Assembly (NCBI GenBank): GCA_963740255.1
Contig: CAVUDO010000002.1
Span: 1,736,001-1,800,000, forward strand
Reading direction: 5' to 3'
DNA: 64,000 nt
From: CAVUDO01 sp963740255
GTDB taxonomy: Bacteria; Actinomycetota; Actinomycetes; Mycobacteriales; Cryptosporangiaceae
Under the pieces are notes generated by a model that was not told the DNA's origin, searched no databases, and saw only the letters and a list, made by a program, of their open reading frames with translations. The translations under genes and the position numbers were made by a program. Every line of letters begins with the position of its first letter. Position 1 is the stretch's first letter. Shown here in pieces: positions 27,943 to 36,261 of the stretch.

Positions 27943-29126
27943 ACGACCTGGAGCGCGCACTCAGGGACACGTTCGCGGTGCAGGTCACGGTCCCGCCGCC
28001 GGGCCCGCACGCCGCCCCCCATGCGGCCGCGATCCAGCGGGCCGGCAGCATCCGCCGCCGCCGCACAGCGGCAATCGTGGCCGGCGTCGCGCTCGTTGCG
28101 GCAGTCGTCATGGGCGCCGCCGCGGCGCTCACTCCCTACGAGCCCCGGACGCCGACCCCGGCCGACCAGCCGGTCGAGCCGTCGGCGGTCGAATACACCC
28201 ACAACGGCCTGCTGCACACCGCGTCGGGCCAGACCGTGCCCCTGTCGCTGAAGGACGGCCACGCGCTGCAGCGCATCTACCGCGTGCCGGCCGGCTGGAT
28301 CTACGAGTCGGACAACTACCTCAACATCCCGAGGATCGTCCTGGTGCGGCCGGACGGGCGCGCGACGGTCCTGGTCCCCGAGGGCGGCGACCTGGTCGCC
28401 GACACCCGTGGACGGCGGATGGCCTGGCAGAGCCGGGACGGCCGCCGGGTCACGGTGGCCGACCTCGACGGCGACCGGCTCGTCCAACGCGGCACAACCC
28501 CGTTGCCGGCCAGCCCGCGCGACATCCGCGTCGTCGCCCTCGTCGGGGACCGGGTGGTTCTGGAACGGGTCAGCTCATGCTGTGGCGGGGAGGGCCCGGC
28601 CTACGCGCCGCCGGCCTATGACACCTGGGACCCGAACGCCGGCGCCTTCGTCCCGACCTGGCGCACCGGGATCGACCCGCTGCACGGGGTCAGCTCCGGT
28701 GGTCTGCTGCTGGTGGGGCTCGCCCCGGCCAAGCCGGCCGGGAAGGAGTCCCGGGAGGCGTGCCTGGTGCTCGTCGAACCGGCCGCGGGACTGCGGACGA
28801 AGAAGCAGGCGTGCGGACTCGGCCTGTCTCTGGGCAGCACCGTCGGGAGGATCTCACCGGACGGGAAGTGGCTGGTCGACACAGACCAGGACGGGAACAC
28901 CTGCCTGTTCGACCTCGACACGGCGTTCGGCGCCGGCCGGGGCGCGCGGCGGTGCGGGTTCCCCGACACGACCACCTCGGTCTTCACCTGGATCGACGAC
29001 CGGACCGTCGTGGCTCCCCTCTCCGGGGGAAACGGCGTCGTCCGGTGGACCGTCGACGGCGACCCCACGGTCGTGACCCTGCCCATCGCGAACGGGGACG
29101 ACTTCGTCCAGCGTCGCGACCGCTGA
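27939..29126 (+). CDS. Membrane-anchored sigma-factor partner, beta-propeller-like
   Basis: The 395-residue protein has a short cytosolic N-terminus (MNDLERALRDTFAVQV) and one transmembrane helix (AIVAGVALVAAVVMGAAAAL) near residues 48-68. An extracytoplasmic part follows with repeated blade-like units (IVLVRPDGRATVLVPEGG, RRVTVADLDGDRLV, GRISPDGKWLVDTD). It is coupled to the SigE gene by an ATGA overlap, a layout typical of anti-sigma or sigma-linked WD40-like proteins. No zinc-binding anti-sigma motif is visible. A Cys pair occurs in SSCCGGEG. Confidence 0.7.
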   Translation: MNDLERALRDTFAVQVTVPPPGPHAAPHAAAIQRAGSIRRRRTAAIVAGVALVAAVVMGAAAALTPYEPRTPTPADQPVEPSAVEYTHNGLLHTASGQTVPLSLKDGHALQRIYRVPAGWIYESDNYLNIPRIVLVRPDGRATVLVPEGGDLVADTRGRRMAWQSRDGRRVTVADLDGDRLVQRGTTPLPASPRDIRVVALVGDRVVLERVSSCCGGEGPAYAPPAYDTWDPNAGAFVPTWRTGIDPLHGVSSGGLLLVGLAPAKPAGKESREACLVLVEPAAGLRTKKQACGLGLSLGSTVGRISPDGKWLVDTDQDGNTCLFDLDTAFGAGRGARRCGFPDTTTSVFTWIDDRTVVAPLSGGNGVVRWTVDGDPTVVTLPIANGDDFVQRRDR

Positions 29127-29157
29127 CCAGATCCCCCGGAGGGTCCCCGTGGCATCT

Positions 29158-29194
29158 TCCGCCGGAGGGGTCGTGGCATCGCCCCTCCGGCGGA
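29158..29194. terminator. Bidirectional terminator hairpin
   Basis: A perfect 13-bp stem (TCCGCCGGAGGGG and complement) around an 11-base loop lies between the convergent stops at 29,126 and 29,199. Confidence 0.75.
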
Positions 29195-29198
29195 TCTG

Positions 29199-31274
29199 TC
29201 AGGTGCCGATGCGCTTGCTGCCCGGTGCGGTGCGCCAGGCGACGACGACCGCGGGACGGGCGTAGTCACCGTCCGGCCACGTGCTGGCGGGGTCGTCCAT
29301 GGTGGCGCCGTCCACCTCGCCGGGGTGCTGCACCGCGACGAAGACGCTGCGCTGGTCCGGAGTGAGGAGTGGCCCGCAGGTCTCGGCACCGACCGGCACG
29401 CTGAGGAACTGCTTGACGTGCCCCTTCTCCGGTCCGGACACGGCGGTGGCGAACAGCCCGTCGTTGGAGCCGAGCGCGTTGCCGTCGGTGGAGATCCAGA
29501 GGTTGCCGGCCCGGTCGAACGCGACGTTGTCCGGGCACGAGATGGGGCTGACCTTGCTCTTGTCGTAGCCGGCGAAGTACGTGCCCGGGTCGTTCGGGTC
29601 GCCGCAGACCAGCGGGACGTCCCACCGGAACGTGGTGGCCGCCGCGTCGTCGCCGGCCTCGGCGATGGTCAGGACATGGCCGTGCTTGTTCGCGTTGCGG
29701 GGGTTGGCCTCGTCCGGGCCGGCCTTGCCCGCGGCACCCCGGTTGGTGTTGTTGGTCAGCGCCACGTACACCTTGCCGTCGACCGGATTGCGCCCGATGT
29801 CCTCGGGCCGGTCCATCTTGGTCGCCCCGACCTGGTCGGCGGCCAGCCGGGTGTGCACCAGCACCTGGTCGACGCTCATGCCCGGCACCATCGACCGGTT
29901 GCCGACCACCAGCGGGATCCACTCCCCGGTGCCGTCGAACGCGCCGTCGGACGGGAGCTTGCCGGTGCCGTCGATCTCGCCGGCCGGGCTGTCGCCGGAG
30001 AACTTCGCCACGTACAGGGTGCCGGAGTCGAGCAGCGAGAGGTTGTGGGCGCGACGGCCCCGCCGCATCCGCTTCTCCGAGACGAACTTGTAGACGTAGT
30101 CGAACCGTTCGTCGTCGCCGAGGTAGACCACCGCGCGGCCGTCGGCGGCCAGCGTCGGGCCGCCGCCTTCGTGCTTGAACCGGCCCAGCGCGGTGCGCTT
30201 GCGCGGGACGAACGTGCGGTCGTGCGGGTCGAGCTCGACGATCCAGCCGAACCGGTTGGCCTCGTGCGGGTGCCTCGCCAGGTCGAACCGCTCGTCGACC
30301 TCGTCCCAGCGTCGGTTGCCGGACGGCACGGCGTTGGTGACGTCGAACCCGTACCGCTTCAGCGCCGCCTTGTCTGCCTCCGGGACGGCGTTCGCGCCGA
30401 CGAAGTACTGGTTGAAGTTCTCCTCGCCGTGCAGCGTGGTGCCCCACGGCGTGAGTCCGCCCGCGCAGTTGTTCAGTGTGCCGAGCACCCTGGTGCCGGT
30501 GGGGTCGGCCGTCGTCCGCAGCAACGGCGAGCCGGCGGCGGGGCCGGTCAGCCGGAACGGCGTGTTCATCGTGATCCGGCGGTTGTAGCGGGCGGCCTTC
30601 CTCACCGGCCGCCACCGACCGGTGTTGCCGACCCGTTCCAGTTCCACCACCGAGAAGCCGTGCGCCATCATCGCGATCCGGCGCTGCTCGGGCGTCGTGT
30701 CGGCCACGCCCGTGACCCCGGGGAACATCAGCTCCTCGTTGGTGTACTCGTGGTTGACGACCAGCAGGGCCCGGTTGCGGCTGAGCGGGATCACCTCGAC
30801 GTAGTCGTTGTTGTAGCCGAACTGCTTGGCCTGGGCGGCCGCGCTCTGGGCGTTCGGAGCGAACCGCGGCGCCCCCGGCTCGACCGGGTCGCCCCACCGC
30901 AGCACCACGGCGTGGTCGTAGCCGTTGGGCACCACCACGGCGTCCAGCGTGTTCGGCGGCACCGGCGGGAACGTCAGCCCGCCGCGGAGGGCTCTCGTGA
31001 GGTCCGGCGGGTCGGCCGCCGCGGGCGACAGCACGAAGCCGGCACCGCCCGCCGCGACCGCACCGGCCACCGCCGCTCCGATCGCGCCGGCCCGCAGCAC
31101 GCTCCGGCGGGACAGCCGCCCGGCCACCAGGTCGCCGAAGTAGGGGTTGTCGCTGACGTTGGGAGCGGGGTGGGCGCACGCGTTGCCGCAGCGGTACAGG
31201 CAGGTGGCGGCGCTTCGCCCCACCGGATGCCCGACTAACGGCAGGGTCGGACGGGAACCGGGTTCAGGCGTCAC
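29199..31274 (-). CDS. phoX: PhoX family phosphatase
   Basis: The 691-residue protein is a PhoX-type alkaline phosphatase or DUF839 protein. These are secreted calcium/iron-dependent phosphatases exported by the Tat route. A twin-arginine signal (GRLSRRSVLRAGAIGAAVAG) occurs near residue 55, after a Cys-containing leader (CLYRCGNACAHP). The family's GTLNNCAGGLTPWGTTLHGE motif with EENFNQYF is near residue 250, and DRPEDIGRNP and NVAFDRAGNLWISTDGN lie further on. Start GTG at 31,274 is preferred because GGAG lies 7 bases upstream. Monocistronic, ending at the terminator before 29,194. Confidence 0.9.
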   Translation of the reverse strand: MTPEPGSRPTLPLVGHPVGRSAATCLYRCGNACAHPAPNVSDNPYFGDLVAGRLSRRSVLRAGAIGAAVAGAVAAGGAGFVLSPAAADPPDLTRALRGGLTFPPVPPNTLDAVVVPNGYDHAVVLRWGDPVEPGAPRFAPNAQSAAAQAKQFGYNNDYVEVIPLSRNRALLVVNHEYTNEELMFPGVTGVADTTPEQRRIAMMAHGFSVVELERVGNTGRWRPVRKAARYNRRITMNTPFRLTGPAAGSPLLRTTADPTGTRVLGTLNNCAGGLTPWGTTLHGEENFNQYFVGANAVPEADKAALKRYGFDVTNAVPSGNRRWDEVDERFDLARHPHEANRFGWIVELDPHDRTFVPRKRTALGRFKHEGGGPTLAADGRAVVYLGDDERFDYVYKFVSEKRMRRGRRAHNLSLLDSGTLYVAKFSGDSPAGEIDGTGKLPSDGAFDGTGEWIPLVVGNRSMVPGMSVDQVLVHTRLAADQVGATKMDRPEDIGRNPVDGKVYVALTNNTNRGAAGKAGPDEANPRNANKHGHVLTIAEAGDDAAATTFRWDVPLVCGDPNDPGTYFAGYDKSKVSPISCPDNVAFDRAGNLWISTDGNALGSNDGLFATAVSGPEKGHVKQFLSVPVGAETCGPLLTPDQRSVFVAVQHPGEVDGATMDDPASTWPDGDYARPAVVVAWRTAPGSKRIGT

Positions 31275-31390
31275 GCTGGTCTCCTCGGGCCGTGGCACGT
31301 CCGGGCCACCGTAGGTGTGCCGGGTGAGCGGGGCAAGCCCGTGAGGTGAACGGCCGATGACCCGCGCCGGTCGGTCAGGCCGGTTCCAGG

Positions 31391-31576
31391 GTGCGGCCGA
31401 GGAAGGCGACCAGCCGGTCGCCCGGCCCGGCCGACGCCGGCGCCTCCCTGGGCGCCCAGCTGTTCATCCTCGACGCGCCGCTGCTCGCGCTCGCCCCCGT
31501 CGTCCTGGGCATGCTGCTGGGCGTCATCGCCTGGGGCCGCTGGCCAGCGACCAAGAGTCTGTTCGGCAGGGACTGA
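31391..31576 (+). CDS. Possible small membrane protein
   Basis: A 61-residue frame from GTG contains one strong hydrophobic segment (APLLALAPVVLGMLLGVIAW) and a basic tail. No clear binding site precedes it. It may be the remnant of a longer membrane protein. Confidence 0.3.
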   Translation: MRPRKATSRSPGPADAGASLGAQLFILDAPLLALAPVVLGMLLGVIAWGRWPATKSLFGRD

Positions 31577-31638
31577 GAGCTGAACCGGCCGGACCGACAC
31601 ATGGTCGGGCTGGGACGGTGACACGGCCAGGGCGAACG

Positions 31639-31680
31639 CGAAGGGAGCCTGCCCCACCTCGATGGACCAGGCTCCCTTCG
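31639..31680. terminator. Terminator hairpin
   Basis: A perfect 13-bp stem (CGAAGGGAGCCTG and complement) around a 16-base loop sits 27 bases past the stop of the secreted protein gene and also past the small plus-strand ORF. Confidence 0.7.
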
Positions 31681-31706
31681 GTTCCGCGGCAGGCGCCGGG
31701 AGGCCG

Positions 31707-32228
31707 CTAGTTGAGCGGACAGCCGCCGTTGTTGGCCGCGTCGAGCTGCGCGGCCACCGCGATCATCGTGGCCCGGGAGCCCGATGCCAGCGCGCTGTTG
31801 ACCATGTCCACCACCTCGCCGGTGGTGTAGGCGTAGTCCACCGCGACCGAGTTCAGGATTGCCGCGGCACCGGCTCGCAGGAGGATGCGCTCCGCGCCCG
31901 CGAGCCCGGAGCCCCCGGGGAACGCCAGTGCCGCCAGCAGCGTCGTGCCGCTGTACGTGCTGCCTGTGAACGCGTCGCCCACCGTCGTCGTGGTCGGGAC
32001 GGGCCACGACTCCGGGTGGTTCTTCCAGTAGCCGGGCGTGCAGCCCTCGCCGCCCGGAGTCTCACTCGGCGACGGCGACTCGCTCGGCTCTGCCGACTCC
32101 GTGGCGATCGTGGTGTTGGCGGCGGCCTGTGGCCCCGCACTGATGACGGCGACCGCCAGCAACGCGGCCAGCACGCCCCCGACCGCGCTCAGCCACATCG
32201 TCGTCGAACTCTTCTTCGTCCGCATCAT
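31707..32228 (-). CDS. Secreted protein with CTPGYWKNH motif
   Basis: The 173-residue protein has a signal sequence (TMWLSAVGGVLAALLAVAVI, then cleavage near AANTT), a Ser/Pro/Glu linker and the motif GCTPGYWKNHPESWP near residue 62. This motif appears in secreted or anchored bacterial surface proteins. The remaining helical part (SGLAGAERILLRAGAAAIL, NSVAVDYAYTTGEVVDMVN) may be a small packing domain. There is no sortase signal. Exact role unknown. Confidence 0.7.
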   Translation of the reverse strand: MMRTKKSSTTMWLSAVGGVLAALLAVAVISAGPQAAANTTIATESAEPSESPSPSETPGGEGCTPGYWKNHPESWPVPTTTTVGDAFTGSTYSGTTLLAALAFPGGSGLAGAERILLRAGAAAILNSVAVDYAYTTGEVVDMVNSALASGSRATMIAVAAQLDAANNGGCPLN

Positions 32229-32424
32229 GCACCCTCTTCTGACCGTGGCACCCGAAAGTGCCGTCGCCGACGCCGCCGCTCATGACGGACCAAACACGTA
32301 AGGAGAACGACGTCATGGACCACTGATACCCGAACCTCTCGTTTCGGTCGCGCGTCGTCCGTCCGGACGAGGCTCGGCCCAGCCACTCCGGCTCCGGAAC
32401 CAACCCGGACGGCGCACGCCCGCC

Positions 32425-33054
32425 CTATGCCGTGAGCTTGGCGGCCACGTCGTGCGCCGCCTCGATGCCCGCACTCACCGCGGCCTCCCGCAGTTCGGGC
32501 GTGACGTCCATCGGTTGGGCGTGGATGAACTGGATGTCGGTGATCCCGACGAAGCCGAAGATCGCCCGCAGGTACGCCTCCTGCAGGTCGTAGGCCTGCA
32601 TCGGGCCGGCGGAGTAGTCGCCGCCGCGCGTGGTGACGCACACCATCTTCTTGCCGTGGCAGAGGCCGACCGGAACGCCGTGCTCGTCGTAGCGGAACAG
32701 GTACCCCGGCTGGATGATCGCGTCGATGTAGTACTTCAGGGCGTACGGAATGCTGAAGTTCCACATCGGGGTCGAGATCAGGTAGACGTCCGCGGCCAGA
32801 AACTGGTGGATCAGGCTCTCCACCCGCGCCCAGGACTCCGCGTGCTCCGGATCGACCGGCCGCCCGAGCATCAACGTGTACTTGGCTTCGATGTTCTCCC
32901 CGGCCACCGCGGGGAGGTCGTCGGTGAACAGGTCCCGCGTCTGGACCTGCACGTCGGGAGCGCCGGCCCGCAGGCGTTCGAGGAAGCGTTCGGAGATGCG
33001 CAGGGTGTTCGAGTACGACGGGCGTGGCGTGGCGACGATGTGCAGAAGGTGCAT
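32425..33054 (-). CDS. azoR: FMN-dependent NADH-azoreductase (AzoR-like)
   Basis: The 209-residue flavodoxin-fold enzyme has the AzoR layout: LLHIVATPRPSYSNTLRISE at the start for FMN phosphate, ISTPMWNFSIPYALKYYIDA in the middle and VTTRGGDYSAGP before the C-terminal helices, where the isoalloxazine site lies. It reduces azo dyes and quinones with NAD(P)H. The ATG at 33,054 follows GAGGGA. It lies just outside the biosynthetic cluster and may be a housekeeping detoxification gene. Confidence 0.88.
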   Translation of the reverse strand: MHLLHIVATPRPSYSNTLRISERFLERLRAGAPDVQVQTRDLFTDDLPAVAGENIEAKYTLMLGRPVDPEHAESWARVESLIHQFLAADVYLISTPMWNFSIPYALKYYIDAIIQPGYLFRYDEHGVPVGLCHGKKMVCVTTRGGDYSAGPMQAYDLQEAYLRAIFGFVGITDIQFIHAQPMDVTPELREAAVSAGIEAAHDVAAKLTA

Positions 33055-33307
33055 CGTGATCTCCCTCGGACGGGGGTGCCCCGTGCGGACATGCACGTGG
33101 TCGAGCGGGCAGCCCCCGCCGCCGCGCCTCGATCGTCCGGGCCGGCGCCGACGGGGCACAAGCCGCCGAACAGCCGCAGGAATCGGCACTCCACACCGGC
33201 CGGACGACTCGAATTGGGCGGACAAGGGTCACAACCCAGGCGTCGCCACCGTGCACGTCCCGCACGCGCCGACGCCCGTCCGCCGGGGGTCGGAGCGCCG
33301 AACCGCC

Positions 33308-34831
33308 CTACGGCCCGGCGGGCGGCACGGGCCAGGGCAGCGCGGCCCGGTCGACCTTGCCGTTGGACGAGAGCGGAAGCGCGTCGAGCGGCACCAGCGC
33401 CGCCGGCACCAGGTAGGACGGCAGGATGCCGGCGAGGAAGGTGCGCAGCTCGCCGGGAACCAGCGCGAGACCCGGCGCGCGGTAGTACCCGATCAGCCGG
33501 CGACCGTCGAACTTGTCGCCGACCGCCCGCACGGCCGCCGCGTGCACGCCCGGGTGCCGTTCCATCGCGTGTTCGACCTCGGCCAGCTCGATCCGGTACC
33601 CGTGGATCTTGACCTGGTGGTCGCGCCGGCCCAGCAGCTCGATGGTGCCGTCGGGGAGGTATCGGCCCAGGTCGCCGGTGCGGTAGAGGCGAGCACCCGT
33701 CCGGGGGTGCGCCCCGAACGCCAGCTCGGTCGCCGCCGCGTCCTGCCAGTAGCCCCGCGCAAGCCCCGCGCCGCCGATGACGATCTCGCCCGTCTCCCCC
33801 GCTGCCGGCCGTTCACCCTCGGAACCGAGCACTTCGACGGTCTGGCCGCGCATCGCCCGTCCATAGGGGATGCTGCGCCAGTCCGGGTCGCCGCGGTCGA
33901 CCGGGTACAGGATCGACCAGATCGACGCCTCGGTGGCTCCGCCGAGGCTGACCACCTCGGCCTGCGGAGCGAGCGCGCGGATCCGGTCGGGCAGCGCGAG
34001 CGGGATCCAGTCGCCGCTGAGCAGCACGAGCCGCAGCGACGGCGGCAGCGTCGCCCCGCGTTCGGCGGCGTGCTCGACGAGCAGCGACATCAGCGCGGGC
34101 ACCGAGTTCCAGACCGTCACCCCGTGCTCGGTGAGCTGGCGGTGCCAGGCACCCGCCGTCCGGTCGTCCCGGCCGGGGACGACAACCGTGCCTCCCACCG
34201 CCAGCGTGCCGAACACGTCGTAGACCGAGAGGTCGAAGGCCAGCGACGACAATGCGTACACCCGGTCGGCGGGACCGACGGAAAAGCGGTCGTTGACCTC
34301 ATTGATGGTATTCATCGCGGCGACGTGTTCGACCATCACGCCTTTCGGCTGGCCGGTCGAGCCGGAGGTGAAGATGACATACGCCAGATCTGCCGGCGAG
34401 ACAACGGGAAGCATTGCCGTGTCCGGCTCGGCGGCGGGAATGGCGGTGGGCACGACGAGGTGCGGAAACCCCGCCCCGCCGTCCTGCCTTGCGGCCGAGA
34501 GGTCAGTGGCGACGACGGTCGGATCGGCGCGACGGAGGAGTTCGGCCACCCGGGCCGGCGGATTGCCGGCGTCGATCGGGACGTAGGCCGCGCCCGCGCG
34601 GACTACCGCCAGCGCGGCGACGATCTGCTCCCAGCCCTTGTGCGCCACCACCGCGACCCGACTGCCCGGGCCGACGCCGCTCGCCACCAGCTCGACCGCC
34701 AGCGCCGCCGTGCGGTGCGCCAGCTCGCCGTAGCTGACGCGCCGGCCGGCGGCGAGTACGGCCAGCCGGGCGGGATGCGTCCCGGCGTGGCCGAGGAACG
34801 GGCCGTGGAGCACGTCCGAATGGTCACTCAC
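33308..34831 (-). CDS. Free-standing NRPS adenylation domain, predicted cysteine
   Basis: The 507-residue A domain activates an amino acid as AMP ester and loads it onto a carrier protein elsewhere. Core motifs are present: YVIFTSGSTGQPKG (A3), FDLSVYDVFG (A4), YRTGDLGRYLPDG (A7), GRRDHQVKIHGYRIEL (A8) and SSNGKVDRAALP (A10). Reading the substrate pocket by eye gives D-L-Y-N from AFDLSVYD and VWNSV, L-S from LVLLSGD and L-I-W from SLGGATEASIW. That is the known cysteine code DLYNLSLIW. It has no carrier domain. It is divergent from the dehydrogenase/PCP-Cy operon, which has the matching heterocyclization domain. Confidence 0.88.
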   Translation of the reverse strand: MSDHSDVLHGPFLGHAGTHPARLAVLAAGRRVSYGELAHRTAALAVELVASGVGPGSRVAVVAHKGWEQIVAALAVVRAGAAYVPIDAGNPPARVAELLRRADPTVVATDLSAARQDGGAGFPHLVVPTAIPAAEPDTAMLPVVSPADLAYVIFTSGSTGQPKGVMVEHVAAMNTINEVNDRFSVGPADRVYALSSLAFDLSVYDVFGTLAVGGTVVVPGRDDRTAGAWHRQLTEHGVTVWNSVPALMSLLVEHAAERGATLPPSLRLVLLSGDWIPLALPDRIRALAPQAEVVSLGGATEASIWSILYPVDRGDPDWRSIPYGRAMRGQTVEVLGSEGERPAAGETGEIVIGGAGLARGYWQDAAATELAFGAHPRTGARLYRTGDLGRYLPDGTIELLGRRDHQVKIHGYRIELAEVEHAMERHPGVHAAAVRAVGDKFDGRRLIGYYRAPGLALVPGELRTFLAGILPSYLVPAALVPLDALPLSSNGKVDRAALPWPVPPAGP

Positions 34832-35049
34832 CGTACTCGTTCACCCCGTGTGGCCGAAGGCAGCAGGTGGAACCGCTGGTCAAGCAGCTCACTCGCTGCT
34901 AGCTTACGCCCAGCCTGCCTTGGTACGCCGGTGCCGAGGACGGGTCGGACAGCAGTCCCCCGCCGGCGGACGCGACCGGTGACGCGATCGGTGATGCGGC
35001 CACTCGCGGCGGCGCGGCGGCCGTCCTCGGAGGGCGGTGACAGGGCGAC
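34832..35049. promoter_or_regulatory. Divergent promoter region of the biosynthetic cluster
   Basis: This is the only spacer between the leftward A-domain gene and the rightward acyl-CoA dehydrogenase operon, so both must start here. I see no clear operator palindrome. Confidence 0.4.
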
Positions 35050-36261
35050 GTGACCGGATCTGGCGCGGGCGGGAACACGCCGCCGGGACTGTTCGCCGCC
35101 GGGCTCGCGGGCCCGCACGTCGAGGAGTACCGCACGCGGGTGCGGGCCGTGCTGACCGAGTCGCTGGTCCCCCTCTTCGGGGACGCCGAGGCAGCCCGGC
35201 AGTTCCCGCGCGAGTCGCTGCGCCGGTTGGCCGAGGCCGGACTGCTCCGCGAACGCTGGCCCGGCGGTCCCCGCGGGGACGAGGGAAAGGCCACCATTCT
35301 CGCCGAGGAACTGGGCCGGGCCGGCCTCGGCGGCGTCGGAATCGGACTACTCATCCAATTCCAGGTCGTGCTGTCGATCCTGTTGAAGTTCGGTCACAGC
35401 GCACCCTTGCGGGAATACGCCGACCGGATCCTGGACGGCGAATTCGTCGGCTGTCTGGCGGCGTCGGAATCCCACGGCGGCTCCGACCTGGGAAACATCG
35501 GCACGACCGCCATCCGGGAAGCCGGCGGGTGGCGGGTACGCGGCTCGAAGTGGTTCGTCTCCCCCGGCGCCGCGGCCGACTTCGTGGTCGCGCTCTGCCA
35601 GCTCGAAGGCGGTCGGGGCGGCGACTCGCTGGCGCTCGCGGTCGTGCCGCGGGACGGCTTCGGCTCCCGGCGCCTGGACACCGCGGGCGTCCGGAGTCTG
35701 TCGACCGCCCGCCTCACGATCGACACCGTGATCCCGGACGAGCTGATGATCGCGGCGTCGGGAACCGGGCTCCGGGCGATCACCTGGGGCCTCACCCACG
35801 AACGGCTCGGGGTGGCCGCCTACCTGGTCGGCACGGCGTTCCTCGCCCTGGACCTGGCCACCACCCATCTGCACCGCCGCCGCACGTTCGGCGCCCGACT
35901 CGTCGACCACCAGGCGCTGCGCCTGCGGCTGGCCCGGCTCTGGTCGGAGACGACCCTGGCGTCCCGCGGCATCCACGCGGTGGCGTCCTGCTTCGACGTT
36001 CCCGACCCGGCGTCGGCCCGGGAGTGCGCGGGCGTCAAGGCGACGGCCTCGCTGCTGTCCGAGCGGGTGGTCAACGAGTGCATGCACCTGTTCGGCGGCA
36101 GCGGGTACATCGAGACCGAGACGCCGCTCGCCCGGCTGCTGGCCGACTCGCACGTCGGGCGGCTCGGGGCGGGGACCGACGAGATGATGTGGGAACTGGT
36201 GGCCGGCGGGCTGCTGGCGGCCGACGACGTCTACGACAGGTTCGTCGATGTCGCCGACTGA
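35050..36261 (+). CDS. Acyl-CoA dehydrogenase family flavoenzyme
   Basis: The 403-residue FAD enzyme probably desaturates an acyl chain on a carrier protein or a ring. It has the family order: an all-alpha N-terminus, then CLAASESHGGSDLGNIGTTA, VRGSKWFVSPGAAADFV, a beta domain, RRTFGARLVDHQALRLRLAR and MHLFGGSGYIETE. The C-terminal segment is GAGTDEMMWELV. Where MCAD has its catalytic Glu (YEGTSE) there is Ala, so the base is elsewhere or chemistry differs. The GTG start at 35,050 is used. The end overlaps the next gene by 14 bases. A similar enzyme (TamT) works with reductase and aminotransferase in tambjamine amine formation. Confidence 0.8.
   Translation: MTGSGAGGNTPPGLFAAGLAGPHVEEYRTRVRAVLTESLVPLFGDAEAARQFPRESLRRLAEAGLLRERWPGGPRGDEGKATILAEELGRAGLGGVGIGLLIQFQVVLSILLKFGHSAPLREYADRILDGEFVGCLAASESHGGSDLGNIGTTAIREAGGWRVRGSKWFVSPGAAADFVVALCQLEGGRGGDSLALAVVPRDGFGSRRLDTAGVRSLSTARLTIDTVIPDELMIAASGTGLRAITWGLTHERLGVAAYLVGTAFLALDLATTHLHRRRTFGARLVDHQALRLRLARLWSETTLASRGIHAVASCFDVPDPASARECAGVKATASLLSERVVNECMHLFGGSGYIETETPLARLLADSHVGRLGAGTDEMMWELVAGGLLAADDVYDRFVDVAD

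Noticed and set aside
29325..31238. 637-residue open frame opposite phoX
   Set aside because: It is an Arg/Val-rich antisense shadow of a clear PhoX gene with no family features.
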